DNA of 64,000 bases from Demequina sp. NBRC 110051 (GTDB lineage Bacteria; Actinomycetota; Actinomycetes; Actinomycetales; Demequinaceae). The stretch is taken from positions 1 through 64,000 of the forward strand of contig NZ_BBRH01000020.1 in assembly GCF_002090055.1 (NCBI RefSeq), in the 5' to 3' direction. Position 1 is the first letter of the stretch, and each line of letters starts with the position of its first letter. The translations under genes were made by a program, and so were the position numbers. This document shows positions 33,588-44,789 of this stretch, in pieces. The notes below the pieces were generated by a model, which was given only the letters and a program-made list of their open reading frames with translations, had not been told where the DNA came from and made no database searches.

Positions 33588-35256
33588 CGAGGCTCACCGT
33601 CACATCGGCCAGGTCCGTCAGCTGCAGGTGGTGGGTCACGAGCACCACCGTACGGCCTGCGCTCGTCAGCCGTGCCAGCACCGCGCGGAGCGCCTCGCGA
33701 CCCGCGACGTCCAGGTGCTCGGCGGGCTCGTCGATCAGCACGACGGGCTGCGGCGTGAGGAGGACGCGGGCGAGAAGAAGGCGTCTCCGCTCACCGCCCG
33801 AGACCGAATCGCCACCGGTGCCCAGGTCCGTGTCGAGTCCGCGGGGGAGAGACTCGAGCCAGGGGGCCAGGCCCACGGCGTCGAGCGCGTCGAGCGCCTC
33901 CACCTCCGTGACGTCGCCTCGCGCGACGCGCAGGTTTTCGAGCACGGTGGTGCCGAACACATGGGCGTCCTCGGCGGTCATTCCCACCACGGCCCCCAGC
34001 AGGTCGCGGTGCGCGGGGTGGGGGCCGATGCGTGCCTCGCCGGAGACGGGAGGCAGGACACCAGCGAGGGTCGCCAGCAGGGTGGTCTTGCCGATGCCCG
34101 AGCGGCCCACAATCGCGAGCACGCCGCCGGCCTCCACCTGCGCGGTCACCGGACGGGTGGGGACGGCGCCGGGCCAGCCGGCGACGAGCTCGGTGAGCGT
34201 CACCGAGAATCCACCGCTGGGGTTCGCGTAGGGGCCTTCCGCCGCCGTGTCGCTACCGCCACGGGGCGACGCGGGGGATGAGGCGAGGGCAGCCTCCGGC
34301 GCCATCGCGACGATGCGGCGGGCGGCCTCGCGCGAGCGGAACAGCTGCTGGGTGGCGGCCGGCACGGCGCCGACCGCCTCGAACGCCGCGAGCGGCACCA
34401 GGGCGATCATGGCCGCCGTGGTGGCGCCGTACATGCCTGACTGTGAACCGGTCACGGCGATCGCGAGACACGCGATGAGGGCACCGCCCGAGGCGACGGC
34501 CTGGACCGCGGCCGCGAGGGCGGCGGGACGGGCCTGAGACTCCTGCGCGCGCTCGGACGCGGCGTTCGCGTCGGCGAGGGCATCGTGTGCGGCGCCGGTC
34601 GTGCCCCACACCCGGTGCTCGGCGGCGCCCTCGAGTGCGGACAGGACGGTCTCGGCGACCCTGGCATCGGCCGCCACGCCCTGAGCGGCGGCGATCCGCG
34701 CGGCACGCCACGTCAGCAGGGCGGAACCCACGCCGGCGACGAGGATGGCCGCCACGAGCACCGCTCCCGCACGCGGGTCAAGAAATCCGAGAATGCCCAC
34801 GGAGATGCCGGAGACGACGACGGAGACGCTGAGCGGGATGACCGCGCGGACCACGGCGTCGCCCACCGCGTCCACGTCCCCGCCGATGCGGGCGAGCACG
34901 TCACCCCGCTTGAGGCCCAACACGGTGTCGGCCGGTGCGGCCGCGAGGCGCGCATACACCCGTGCGCGCAGGCTCACCACGCCGCGCAGAGCGGTCTCGT
35001 GGCTCGCGAGGCGCTCGAGATAGCGAAAGAGGCCACGGCCGATGCCGAAGAAGCGCACCACGACGGCCGCCAGCGCCAGGTCGGCGGGGGAGGGCATGCC
35101 AGCAGCACGGGCGATGAGCCACGCCGCGATCGCGGACAGCCCCACGGCCGAGCCCAGCGCGGCCGAGCCGTTGATGATCGACAGCGCGAGGCGCCCCCGG
35201 GACAGGTCGGACTCTCGCAGCAGCGAACGGAGGGCGCCGCGCGCGGGCCGGATCAC
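33580..35256 (-). CDS. cydC: ABC exporter CydC for cytochrome bd assembly
   Basis: A 558-residue half-transporter: six membrane helices (about 1-310) then an ATPase domain with Walker A GRSGIGKTT, signature VSGGERRR and Walker B VVLIDEP. CydDC exports cysteine/glutathione in E. coli and is required for haem insertion into cytochrome bd. GTG start at 35256, overlapping the cydD stop by four bases. The membrane part lacks the paired GxxxG-type loops of lipid exporters, but other functions are unlikely given the operon. Confidence 0.9.
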   Translation of the reverse strand: MIRPARGALRSLLRESDLSRGRLALSIINGSAALGSAVGLSAIAAWLIARAAGMPSPADLALAAVVVRFFGIGRGLFRYLERLASHETALRGVVSLRARVYARLAAAPADTVLGLKRGDVLARIGGDVDAVGDAVVRAVIPLSVSVVVSGISVGILGFLDPRAGAVLVAAILVAGVGSALLTWRAARIAAAQGVAADARVAETVLSALEGAAEHRVWGTTGAAHDALADANAASERAQESQARPAALAAAVQAVASGGALIACLAIAVTGSQSGMYGATTAAMIALVPLAAFEAVGAVPAATQQLFRSREAARRIVAMAPEAALASSPASPRGGSDTAAEGPYANPSGGFSVTLTELVAGWPGAVPTRPVTAQVEAGGVLAIVGRSGIGKTTLLATLAGVLPPVSGEARIGPHPAHRDLLGAVVGMTAEDAHVFGTTVLENLRVARGDVTEVEALDALDAVGLAPWLESLPRGLDTDLGTGGDSVSGGERRRLLLARVLLTPQPVVLIDEPAEHLDVAGREALRAVLARLTSAGRTVVLVTHHLQLTDLADVTVSLDD

Positions 35257-36833
35257 CGGGCCACCTCGAGCGCGGCGACCTCGACCACCACGTCGGCGGC
35301 CGCGATGAGGTCCTCCTCGTGAGTGGCGACGACGACGGTCGCGCCCGCGCCCGCGGCGGCCACGATGCGGGCGATCACGGCGTCGCGCGAGGCGCGATCC
35401 AGGTGGCTCGTGGGCTCGTCGAGGACCACGACGGGGCGGCCGGCGCCGAGCGCACGGTCGAGGGCGACGCCCTGACGCTGGCCCAGGCTCAGGGTGCGGC
35501 CCTCGGAGCCCAGGTCGGGGCGCTGCGGTGCCCAGGCAAACTGGCGCGACCAACCCTCGCCGTCGACGTCCTGCGCATCGGTGCGCCCGGAGGCCGTGAG
35601 CGCGGCCACGTAGCCCGAATCCGGCGTCAACAGACCCATCAGCGCGCTGAGCGCCGTGGACTTGCCGTCGCCGTTGGGGCCCACGAGTGCGGTGACGGTG
35701 CCGGGGCGTGCCTGGAAACTGAGGCGTGCGGGCGCCAGGCGACGACCGTCGGGAGTCGCGACCGCGAGGTCCTCCACGACAAGCGTCGCCCCCGTGAGGT
35801 CCGGCGCGGGCGCGTGGCCGCCGGGCGCGGCGACGGGGCGCTCGAGGATCGCGAAGGCGGAGTCGGCCGCCGCCATGCCGTCGGCGGAGGCGTGGAAGTG
35901 CGTGCCGACCATGCGCAGCGGCAGGTAGACCTCGGGAGCCAGGATCAACACGGCGAGCGCCGTCTCGATGGAGACCCCTCCTGCCACTAAGCGGAAGCCC
36001 AGCGTCACGGCGACGAGGGCGACCGCCAAAGTCGTGAGCAGCTCGAGCACCATGCCGGACAGGAACGCGATCCTGAGCGACCCCATCGTCGCGCGGCGCT
36101 GCGCGTCGCCGAGTTCACGCACGCGCGCGGCTGGTCCGTGCTCGCGGCCCAGGCCGCGCAGGGTGGGCAGGCCCGCGATGAGGTCGAGGGTGCGGCTCGC
36201 GAGGCGCTGCATGGCCTCGAGGTGCTTGGCGGAGCGTTCCTGCGTCGTGAGGCCCACCAGGATCATGAAGATCGGGACCAGCGGCAGGGTGCCGATGACG
36301 ATCGCCGCCGAGATCCAGTCGAGCCCCAGCACCACCACGATCATGATGGGCGTGACGGTGGCGCTCAGGAGCAGCTGCGGCAGGTAACGCACAAAATAGG
36401 GCAGCAGCGAGTCGAGGCCTCGCGTCACCGTGGTGGCGACGGCGGCTCCCTCGCCCGAGGCGGCCCAGCGCGGCCCGAGCGCGCCCGCATGCGCGACCAC
36501 CTGGGAGCGCAACTCGGAGATGACCCGGGCGCCCGCTCGGTGCGCGAGCCGCTCCTGGGTCCACGTCAGCAGCACTCGGATCGCGACGACGACGCCCAGC
36601 CAGCCGAGCGCGACCGCGAGCTGGCGCGCCTCGACCGGCACCAGCACCCCCAGCCACCGCAGCCCGTCCTCGGTGAGGGGGGCGGGGGCGAGCACGGGGG
36701 CCAGGGCACGCGCGATGAGCAACGCCTGCACCAGAATCGCCAGCGCCATCGCCAGCCCGAGCACAGCGGTGGTGGCGATGTAGCGCCGTGCTGGGCCGAT
36801 GCGACGGATGAGGCGGGGATCGAGGGGACGCAC
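35253..36833 (-). CDS. cydD: ABC exporter CydD for cytochrome bd assembly
   Basis: A 526-residue half-transporter with six helices and a C-terminal ATPase (Walker A GPNGDGKST, Walker B VVVLDEPTSHLD). The signature loop reads LSLGQRQ, where LSGGQ is normal: the first Gly is replaced by Leu. With CydC's intact VSGGE this makes an asymmetric pair, as in heterodimeric ABC exporters with one degenerate site. The GTG at 36833 is preferred; an in-frame ATG at 36938 would add 35 unlikely Cys/Arg-rich residues and overlap cydB. The gap to cydB is 61 bases. Confidence 0.9.
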   Translation of the reverse strand: MRPLDPRLIRRIGPARRYIATTAVLGLAMALAILVQALLIARALAPVLAPAPLTEDGLRWLGVLVPVEARQLAVALGWLGVVVAIRVLLTWTQERLAHRAGARVISELRSQVVAHAGALGPRWAASGEGAAVATTVTRGLDSLLPYFVRYLPQLLLSATVTPIMIVVVLGLDWISAAIVIGTLPLVPIFMILVGLTTQERSAKHLEAMQRLASRTLDLIAGLPTLRGLGREHGPAARVRELGDAQRRATMGSLRIAFLSGMVLELLTTLAVALVAVTLGFRLVAGGVSIETALAVLILAPEVYLPLRMVGTHFHASADGMAAADSAFAILERPVAAPGGHAPAPDLTGATLVVEDLAVATPDGRRLAPARLSFQARPGTVTALVGPNGDGKSTALSALMGLLTPDSGYVAALTASGRTDAQDVDGEGWSRQFAWAPQRPDLGSEGRTLSLGQRQGVALDRALGAGRPVVVLDEPTSHLDRASRDAVIARIVAAAGAGATVVVATHEEDLIAAADVVVEVAALEVAR

Positions 36834-36894
36834 GCGGCCTACGGAAGGTCGTGAAGCATCGGCCGTCGACGCACCGCCCCGGTCGGGGCAGAGG

Positions 36895-37935
36895 TCACTG
36901 TGAGACCTTCTTCGGCATGCGCAGCGTGGGCAGGCCACCGTGCTCAGGGATGTGGTCCGTGGACAGGCGACGGCGGAACACCCAGTAGCTCCAGCCCTGG
37001 TACAGCAGCACGATGGGCACGAAGATCACCGCGACCCACGTCATCACCGTCAGCGTGTAGTCGGTGGAGGACGCGTTGTCGACGGTGAGCGAGAACGCCG
37101 GGTCGGTGGTGGACGGCATGACGTCGGGGTAGAGCGAGCCGAAGATCAGCACCACGGCGCCCACAATCGCCACGGCGTTGGCGGCGAAGGCCTTGCCGTA
37201 TGAGCCGGCGTTGCCCCACATCCACGCGAGCACCAGGCTCACCGCCGCGACCGCGACCGCGGCCCAGGTCCACGCGACCGAGTAGGCGATCTGGGTCCAG
37301 ATCGCGAACACGGCGGCGATCACGAGCGCGATGGGTGCCATGGTCTTGGCGACGGCGCGGGCGCGGTCGTGGACCTCGCCCGAGGTCTTGAGCGACAGGA
37401 AGATCGCGCCGTGGCTGAGGAACAGCGCCAGGGTGGTGGCGCCGCCGAGCAGGGCGTACGGGTTCAGGAGCGTCCAGAAGGAGCCGGTGTAGGTAAAGCT
37501 CTCGTCGATCGGCACGCCGCGGACGATGTTCGCGAAGGCCACGCCCCACAGAATGGACGGAATCCAGGCGGAGCCCATGATGACCCAGTCCCAGCGCTGG
37601 CGCCACACATCGTTGTTGATCTTGCCGCGCCACTCGATGGCGCACGCACGCACGATGAGGGCCACCAGAATCAGCAGCAGCGGCAGGTAGAAGCCGGAGA
37701 ACAGCGTCGCGTACCACTCGGGGAAGGCGGCGAACGTGGCTCCACCGGCGGTGAGTAGCCACACCTCGTTGCCGTCCCACACGGGGCCGATGGTGTTGAG
37801 GGCCACGCGGCGGCCCTTGTCGCCCTTGCCGACCTTCTCAAGCAGCATGGCGACGCCGAAGTCGAATCCTTCGAGGACCAAATATCCCGTCCACAGGATC
37901 GCGATGAGGATGAACCAGACGAGTGTGAGTTCCAT
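36895..37935 (-). CDS. cydB: Cytochrome bd quinol oxidase subunit II
   Basis: A 346-residue membrane protein with about eight or nine helices, partner of CydA in the high-affinity quinol oxidase that reduces oxygen to water without pumping protons. The N-terminal WFILIAILWTGYLVLEGFDFGVAML is the invariant CydB start, and GPVWDGNEVWLL follows. Thirteen bases after cydA. Confidence 0.96.
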   Translation of the reverse strand: MELTLVWFILIAILWTGYLVLEGFDFGVAMLLEKVGKGDKGRRVALNTIGPVWDGNEVWLLTAGGATFAAFPEWYATLFSGFYLPLLLILVALIVRACAIEWRGKINNDVWRQRWDWVIMGSAWIPSILWGVAFANIVRGVPIDESFTYTGSFWTLLNPYALLGGATTLALFLSHGAIFLSLKTSGEVHDRARAVAKTMAPIALVIAAVFAIWTQIAYSVAWTWAAVAVAAVSLVLAWMWGNAGSYGKAFAANAVAIVGAVVLIFGSLYPDVMPSTTDPAFSLTVDNASSTDYTLTVMTWVAVIFVPIVLLYQGWSYWVFRRRLSTDHIPEHGGLPTLRMPKKVSQ

Positions 37936-37948
37936 GGTGGTCGGCCTC

Positions 37949-39421
37949 CTAGTACGCGAACGACAGCGGGCGGTCGGGGTCGGTGGAGACCTCTTCCGGC
38001 TCGGGGTTGGGGGCGCCCTCGTTGACGTAGCGCTTCATCAGCAGGAACCAGAACACGCCGAGGACGGAGTAGACCACGGTGAAGGTGGCCAGCGAGATGA
38101 CGACGTCAGCCACGGACGTGGCCTCCGAGACGCCGAACATCGTCATGAGCATGATCTGGTCGGAGCCCGTGGGGTTGGGTGCGACCACGAACGGCTGGCG
38201 GCCCATCTCGGTGAAGATCCAGCCAAAGCTCGCCGCGAGGAACGGCATGGGCAGCGACACGAGGGCGAGCTTGCTCATCCACGGCTGGTCGATGGCGCGG
38301 CCCTTGCGGGTGAACCAGAGGATCGCGACGGACAGGGCCGCGGAGAAGGCCGCGAGGCCGATCATGAGGCGGAAGGACCAGTACGTGACGAGCAGGTTGG
38401 GCCGGTACTCGATCTCGTCGCCGTTGGCGTCGACCGCGCCGTATCGCTCCGCGTAGATCTCCTGCAGGTCGTTGACGCCCAACACCTCGCCGTTCCAGTC
38501 GCCCGTGGCGAGGAACGAGGTGAGTCCGGGGATCTCGATGACGTGCTTGACCGAGGACGGATCGTCGCCCGCGGGGTTGCCGATGGACAGGATCGAGAAG
38601 GGGGCGGGCCCGTCGGGCGTCTCAATGAGTGCCTCGGCCGCCGCCATCTTGATGGGCTGCTGCTCGAACATGAGCTTGGCCTGCTCGTCGCCAGTGATGA
38701 TGACGGCGGCGCCCGAGATCAGCATGACGACGGCGCCAAAGCGCGCGGCGGTGCGGTACATCGGGATGTCCGCGTGATCCTTGTCCTTGCGAGCGTGACG
38801 CACCATCCACCACACGGCGATGCCGGCGACGAAGGTGCCGGCGACCAGGAACGCGGTCGCGATGACGTGGGGGAAGGCGACCAGGGTGGTGTTGTTGGTC
38901 AGCACCGCCCAGATGTCGGTCATCTCGGCGCGGCCCGTCTCCGGGTTGTACTCGGCACCGACGGGGTGCTGCATCCACGAGTTCGCGGCGATGATGAAGT
39001 AGGCCGACAGCAGCGAGCCGATGGCGAACGCCCACACCGTCATCAGGTGGATCTTGCGCGGCAGGCGGTCCCAGCCAAAGATCCACAGGCCGAGGAACGT
39101 GGACTCGAGGAAGAACGCCGCGAGCGCCTCCATCGCGAGCGGGGCGCCGAACACGTCGCCCACGAACCGCGAGTACTCGGACCAGTTCATGCCGAACTGG
39201 AACTCCTGCACGATTCCCGTGGCGATACCGAGAGCGAAGTTGATCAGCAGCAACTTGCCGTAGAACTTGGTCAGTCGGAAGTACTTTTCCTTGCCGGTGA
39301 CGTTCCACGCGGTCTGCATGATCGCGACAAGCGTCGACAGGCCGATGGTGAGCGGCACCAAGACAAAGTGATAGACGGTGGTGATGCCGAATTGCCACCG
39401 TGCGAGGTCAAGAACATCCAC
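37949..39421 (-). CDS. cydA: Cytochrome bd quinol oxidase subunit I
   Basis: A 490-residue haem-bearing subunit of cytochrome bd. ARWQFGITTVYHFVLVPLTIG carries the conserved haem-ligand His. The C-terminal signature reads GWIFTEMGRQPF, where GRQPW is usual. The Q-loop is of the short kind. GTG at 39421 has AAGGGG six bases before it. First gene of cydA-cydB-cydD-cydC-kinase. A DosR-like palindrome lies about 44 bases before the likely transcription start (-10 TAGGTT at 39456-39451), so induction under low oxygen is expected. Confidence 0.96.
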   Translation of the reverse strand: MDVLDLARWQFGITTVYHFVLVPLTIGLSTLVAIMQTAWNVTGKEKYFRLTKFYGKLLLINFALGIATGIVQEFQFGMNWSEYSRFVGDVFGAPLAMEALAAFFLESTFLGLWIFGWDRLPRKIHLMTVWAFAIGSLLSAYFIIAANSWMQHPVGAEYNPETGRAEMTDIWAVLTNNTTLVAFPHVIATAFLVAGTFVAGIAVWWMVRHARKDKDHADIPMYRTAARFGAVVMLISGAAVIITGDEQAKLMFEQQPIKMAAAEALIETPDGPAPFSILSIGNPAGDDPSSVKHVIEIPGLTSFLATGDWNGEVLGVNDLQEIYAERYGAVDANGDEIEYRPNLLVTYWSFRLMIGLAAFSAALSVAILWFTRKGRAIDQPWMSKLALVSLPMPFLAASFGWIFTEMGRQPFVVAPNPTGSDQIMLMTMFGVSEATSVADVVISLATFTVVYSVLGVFWFLLMKRYVNEGAPNPEPEEVSTDPDRPLSFAY

Positions 39422-39479
39422 TGAGAGCCCCTTCCGATCCCATGGGTATGAACCTAATCGAAAGCCCACGTTTCGGACG

Positions 39480-39497
39480 CCGGGACCTAGGTCCCGG
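39480..39497. promoter_or_regulatory. DosR-like palindrome upstream of cydA
   Basis: CCGGGACCTAGGTCCCGG is a perfect 18-base palindrome. Its core CGGGACC-TA-GGTCCCG is the same as the site before the flavodoxin-like gene except for one central base. It lies 24 bases upstream of a TAGGTT -10 box, against 22 bases in the other promoter, which suits an activator next to RNA polymerase. Confidence 0.7.
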
Positions 39498-39886
39498 GTG
39501 TCGTCACGGTTCGGTCACGATGGTGGACTGGGGCACCTCGCGTTTCCTTGACGACGGCCGATGCCGTGGCTGGCTTCCGTAGGCACCTGACACGCGCTGC
39601 CAGGGGCTTCATGGCGTTCGCGCGCCCGTGTGTCACAATGGTGCGCAGGTCCGCGTCCCTCCACACGGGGGCGCCAACCGCGCGACAGACGCAGCGAATG
39701 CGCAGCTGCCAGTCCCGTCACGGTCCCGCCGGGCTACAGCCGGTAGGCGGAGACATCGGGGATAGGCGCTTCCACGCAGGCGCCGCTGTCCGCCGCGACC
39801 TGAAGACTTGGGTGGCCACAACCGTGGACCACGAACGACGACATAGTCGACGCGCAGTGTGGGCGCGTTGATCCGAGGTACCCGCG
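39498..39886. other. Non-coding gap between divergent cydA and rne
   Basis: About 390 bases with no convincing gene. It holds one exact intergenic 14-base repeat (39556-39569) and presumably the rne promoter and a long rne leader. I found no clear -35/-10 pair. Reading frames crossing it on either strand show no family resemblance and no ribosome sites. Confidence 0.5.
39556..39569 (+). repeat. Dispersed 14-base repeat, intergenic copy (cydA/rne)
   Basis: Exact GGCCGATGCCGTGG in the gap upstream of rne, 60 bases beyond the DosR-like palindrome. No coding constraint. Confidence 0.75.
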
Positions 39887-42361
<2,475 letters not shown>

Positions 42362-42368
42362 ACACGCG

Positions 42369-42393
42369 CCCCGCCCGGTTTGACCGGGCGGGG
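42369..42393 (+). terminator. Hairpin after rne, overlapping the rplU promoter
   Basis: CCCCGCCCGGT (42369-42379) and ACCGGGCGGGG (42383-42393) form an 11-base perfect stem with a 3-base loop, eight bases after the rne stop. No T run follows. Confidence 0.6.
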
Positions 42394-42409
42394 GAGCGGG
42401 GCGTATATT
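42380..42409 (+). promoter_or_regulatory. rplU-rpmA promoter
   Basis: TTGACC (42380-42385) and TATATT (42404-42409) are spaced by 18 bases. The -35 box occupies the loop and right arm of the rne hairpin. The leader after it (42416-42494) can form GGCGC-GCGA-GCGCC and CCTGCC/GGCAGG helices, perhaps a ribosomal-protein leader structure. Confidence 0.65.
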
Positions 42410-42494
42410 TGTACGTCGGCGCGCGAGCGCCGAGACCTGCCTGCGCCTCGCATGGCAGCGGCAGGAAAAACCCCAAGCTTTGAAGGACAGATTC

Positions 42495-42803
42495 ATGGTG
42501 TACGCGATTGTGAAGGCGGGTGGCCGCCAGGAGAAGGTCTCCGAGGGCGACATCCTCGTCGTCGACCGTCTCAAGGCCGACCAGGGCTCGACCGTCGAGC
42601 TCGCCCCGGTGCTGCTCGTCGACGGTGACAAGATCACCTCCGACGCGAAGGCGCTGGCCAAGGTCAAGGTGACCGCCGAGGTCATTCGTGACGAGCGCGG
42701 CCCGAAGATCGACATCCTGAAGTACAAGAACAAGACCGGCTACCGCAAGCGTATTGGTCACCGTCAGGAGCTCACGCGCCTGAAGGTCACCGGTATCAAG
42801 TAA
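42495..42803 (+). CDS. rplU: 50S ribosomal protein L21
   Basis: A 102-residue large-subunit protein. [18 protein letters not shown] is the L21 start, and [26 protein letters not shown] the conserved C-terminus. The ATG at 42495 has GAAGGA upstream. Followed 14 bases later by rpmA in the universal pair. Confidence 0.97.
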   Translation: MVYAIVKAGGRQEKVSEGDILVVDRLKADQGSTVELAPVLLVDGDKITSDAKALAKVKVTAEVIRDERGPKIDILKYKNKTGYRKRIGHRQELTRLKVTGIK

Positions 42804-42817
42804 GCGAGGAGACACTC

Positions 42818-43072
42818 ATGGCACACAAGAAGGGCGCGAGCTCCTCGCGCAACGGCCGCGACTCGAACCCCCAGTACCTGGGCGTGAAGCGCTTTGGCGG
42901 CCAGACCGTCAACGCCGGCGAGATCATCATCCGCCAGCGTGGTACCCACCACCACCCCGGCCTCAACGTGGGCCGCGGTAAGGACGACACGCTGTTCGCC
43001 CTCGAGGCCGGCGTCGTGGAGTTCACCAACCGTCGTGGCCGCAAGGTCGTCGACGTGGTCGCAGCGGGCTAA
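42818..43072 (+). CDS. rpmA: 50S ribosomal protein L27
   Basis: An 84-residue large-subunit protein. [28 protein letters not shown] is diagnostic; the N-terminus reaches the peptidyl-transferase centre. No N-terminal prodomain of the Firmicutes kind is present. A strong hairpin follows, separating it from obgE. Confidence 0.97.
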   Translation: MAHKKGASSSRNGRDSNPQYLGVKRFGGQTVNAGEIIIRQRGTHHHPGLNVGRGKDDTLFALEAGVVEFTNRRGRKVVDVVAAG

Positions 43073-43092
43073 TTCCGCTCACGCAGTTTTCC

Positions 43093-43130
43093 CGTCAGGG
43101 GCGTCGCCGTTACCGGCGGCGCCCCTGACG
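43093..43130 (+). terminator. Strong hairpin after rpmA
   Basis: A 17-base stem (43093-43109 with 43114-43130, one G-T pair) around TTAC, 20 bases past the rpmA stop. The next bases (TCTATCTT) are only moderately T-rich. Confidence 0.7.
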
Positions 43131-43195
43131 TCTATCTTGGGACGGACGCCCCGTTCCTGATCTTTTTTGCGCAAGTCCCGACAGGAGGCACGAGC

Positions 43196-44722
43196 ATGGC
43201 GACGTTCGTCGACCGCGTGGTGCTCCACGTGACGGCAGGTAAGGGTGGCCACGGTGTGGCCTCCGTCCACCGCGAGAAGTTCAAGCCGCTGGGCGGCCCC
43301 GACGGCGGCAACGGTGGCCGTGGCGGCTCCGTGGTCCTCTTCGTGGACCCCCAGGTGACCACCCTGTTGGACTACCACCACGCGCCGCATCAGGTGGCGC
43401 CCAACGGCAACCAGGGCGCCGGCGACATGCGCCACGGCGCCAACGCCAAGGACCTGCGCCTGGGCGTGCCGAACGGCACCATCGTGAAGACGCAGGACGG
43501 TGAGGTCATCACGGACCTTGTCGGCGACGGCGCCGAGGTGGTCATCGCCCAGGGCGGCCGCGGGGGGCTGGGCAACGCCGCCCTCGCCACGACCAAGCGC
43601 AAGGCGCCCGGCTTTGCGCTGCTCGGCGAGCCCGGCGAGGAGGCCACAGTCCTTCTCGAGTTGAAGTCGATCGCGGATGTCGCGCTCGTGGGCTACCCGA
43701 GCGCCGGGAAGTCCTCGCTGATCGCCGCCATGAGCGCCGTGCGACCCAAGATTGCCGACTACCCGTTCACGACCCTGGTCCCCAACCTCGGCGTGGTCCA
43801 GGCCGGCGAGGGCCGCTTCACGATGGCCGATGTCCCCGGCCTCATCGAGGGCGCGTCCGAGGGCAAGGGCCTGGGTCACCACTTCCTGCGCCACATCGAG
43901 CGCTGCGCGGTGATCGCTCACGTCCTCGACACCGCCACGCTCGAGACCGACCGCGACCCCGTGAAGGACCTCAAGGTGATCGCCGGTGAGTTGCGCGCCT
44001 ACACCGGGGACGAGGCGATCAGCGGCATCCCGCTCGCGGAGCGGCCCCAGATCATCATCCTCAACAAGATCGACGTGCCCGACGGCCGCGAGCTCGCCGC
44101 CATGGTGCGCGAGGAGCTCGAGGAGACCGGCATGCCGGTGTTCGAGGTGAGCGCGGTCAGCCACGAGGGTCTCCGAGACCTGTCGTTTGCCCTCGCAGCG
44201 CTGGTCGCCGAACACCGCGCCGAGGAGCCCGAGCTCGAGGCGGCCCCGATCGTCATCCGCCCCAAGGCCGTCGACGACGGCGGCTTCACGGTGCGCCACG
44301 TACGCGACGGCGCCGAGGATTACTTCGAGGTACGCGGCGCGAAGGTCGAGCGCTGGGTCAAGCAGACCAACTTCGCCAACGACGAGGCCGTCGGCTTCCT
44401 CGCCGACCGGCTCGCGAAGGCCGGCGTCGAGGATGCACTGTTCCGCGCTGGCGCCGTCCCAGGCTCCGAGGTCCTGATCGGGCCGCGCGAGGGCGGTGTG
44501 GTCTTCGACTGGGAGCCCACCATGGCCACCGGCGCGGAGCTGCTGGGCTCGCGTGGCTCCGACCTACGTGTGGAGCAGCACGAGCGCGGAGAGGGGCGCG
44601 CCACGCGCGCCCAGAAGCGTGCCGAGCACAAGGAGCGCATGGACGCCAAGAGCGCCGCGCGCGACGAGCTGCGCGGCGAGCGCGACGCGGGAATCTGGAC
44701 GGACCCCGGAGCCGACGACTAA
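43196..44722 (+). CDS. obgE: Obg-family GTPase CgtA
   Basis: A 508-residue ribosome-associated GTPase. The glycine-rich Obg fold (about 1-158, [15 protein letters not shown]) precedes the G domain (P-loop [11 protein letters not shown], switch [10 protein letters not shown]3 [10 protein letters not shown]4 NKID). A C-terminal OCT domain (about 340-425) is followed by a charged tail. It couples 50S assembly to nucleotide levels and the stress response. AGGAGG precedes the ATG. Confidence 0.96.
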   Translation: MATFVDRVVLHVTAGKGGHGVASVHREKFKPLGGPDGGNGGRGGSVVLFVDPQVTTLLDYHHAPHQVAPNGNQGAGDMRHGANAKDLRLGVPNGTIVKTQDGEVITDLVGDGAEVVIAQGGRGGLGNAALATTKRKAPGFALLGEPGEEATVLLELKSIADVALVGYPSAGKSSLIAAMSAVRPKIADYPFTTLVPNLGVVQAGEGRFTMADVPGLIEGASEGKGLGHHFLRHIERCAVIAHVLDTATLETDRDPVKDLKVIAGELRAYTGDEAISGIPLAERPQIIILNKIDVPDGRELAAMVREELEETGMPVFEVSAVSHEGLRDLSFALAALVAEHRAEEPELEAAPIVIRPKAVDDGGFTVRHVRDGAEDYFEVRGAKVERWVKQTNFANDEAVGFLADRLAKAGVEDALFRAGAVPGSEVLIGPREGGVVFDWEPTMATGAELLGSRGSDLRVEQHERGEGRATRAQKRAEHKERMDAKSAARDELRGERDAGIWTDPGADD

Positions 44723-44789
44723 GGTGCCGCGCCGATGCGCCAGGATAGAGGCGCGCGGCGAGTCGAGTCGCGGGAGATAAGGGAGTGAC

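Noticed and set aside
39548-39871. Possible small gene upstream of rne
   Set aside because: No ribosome site, atypical composition and no recognisable features; the interval is better read as promoter and leader.
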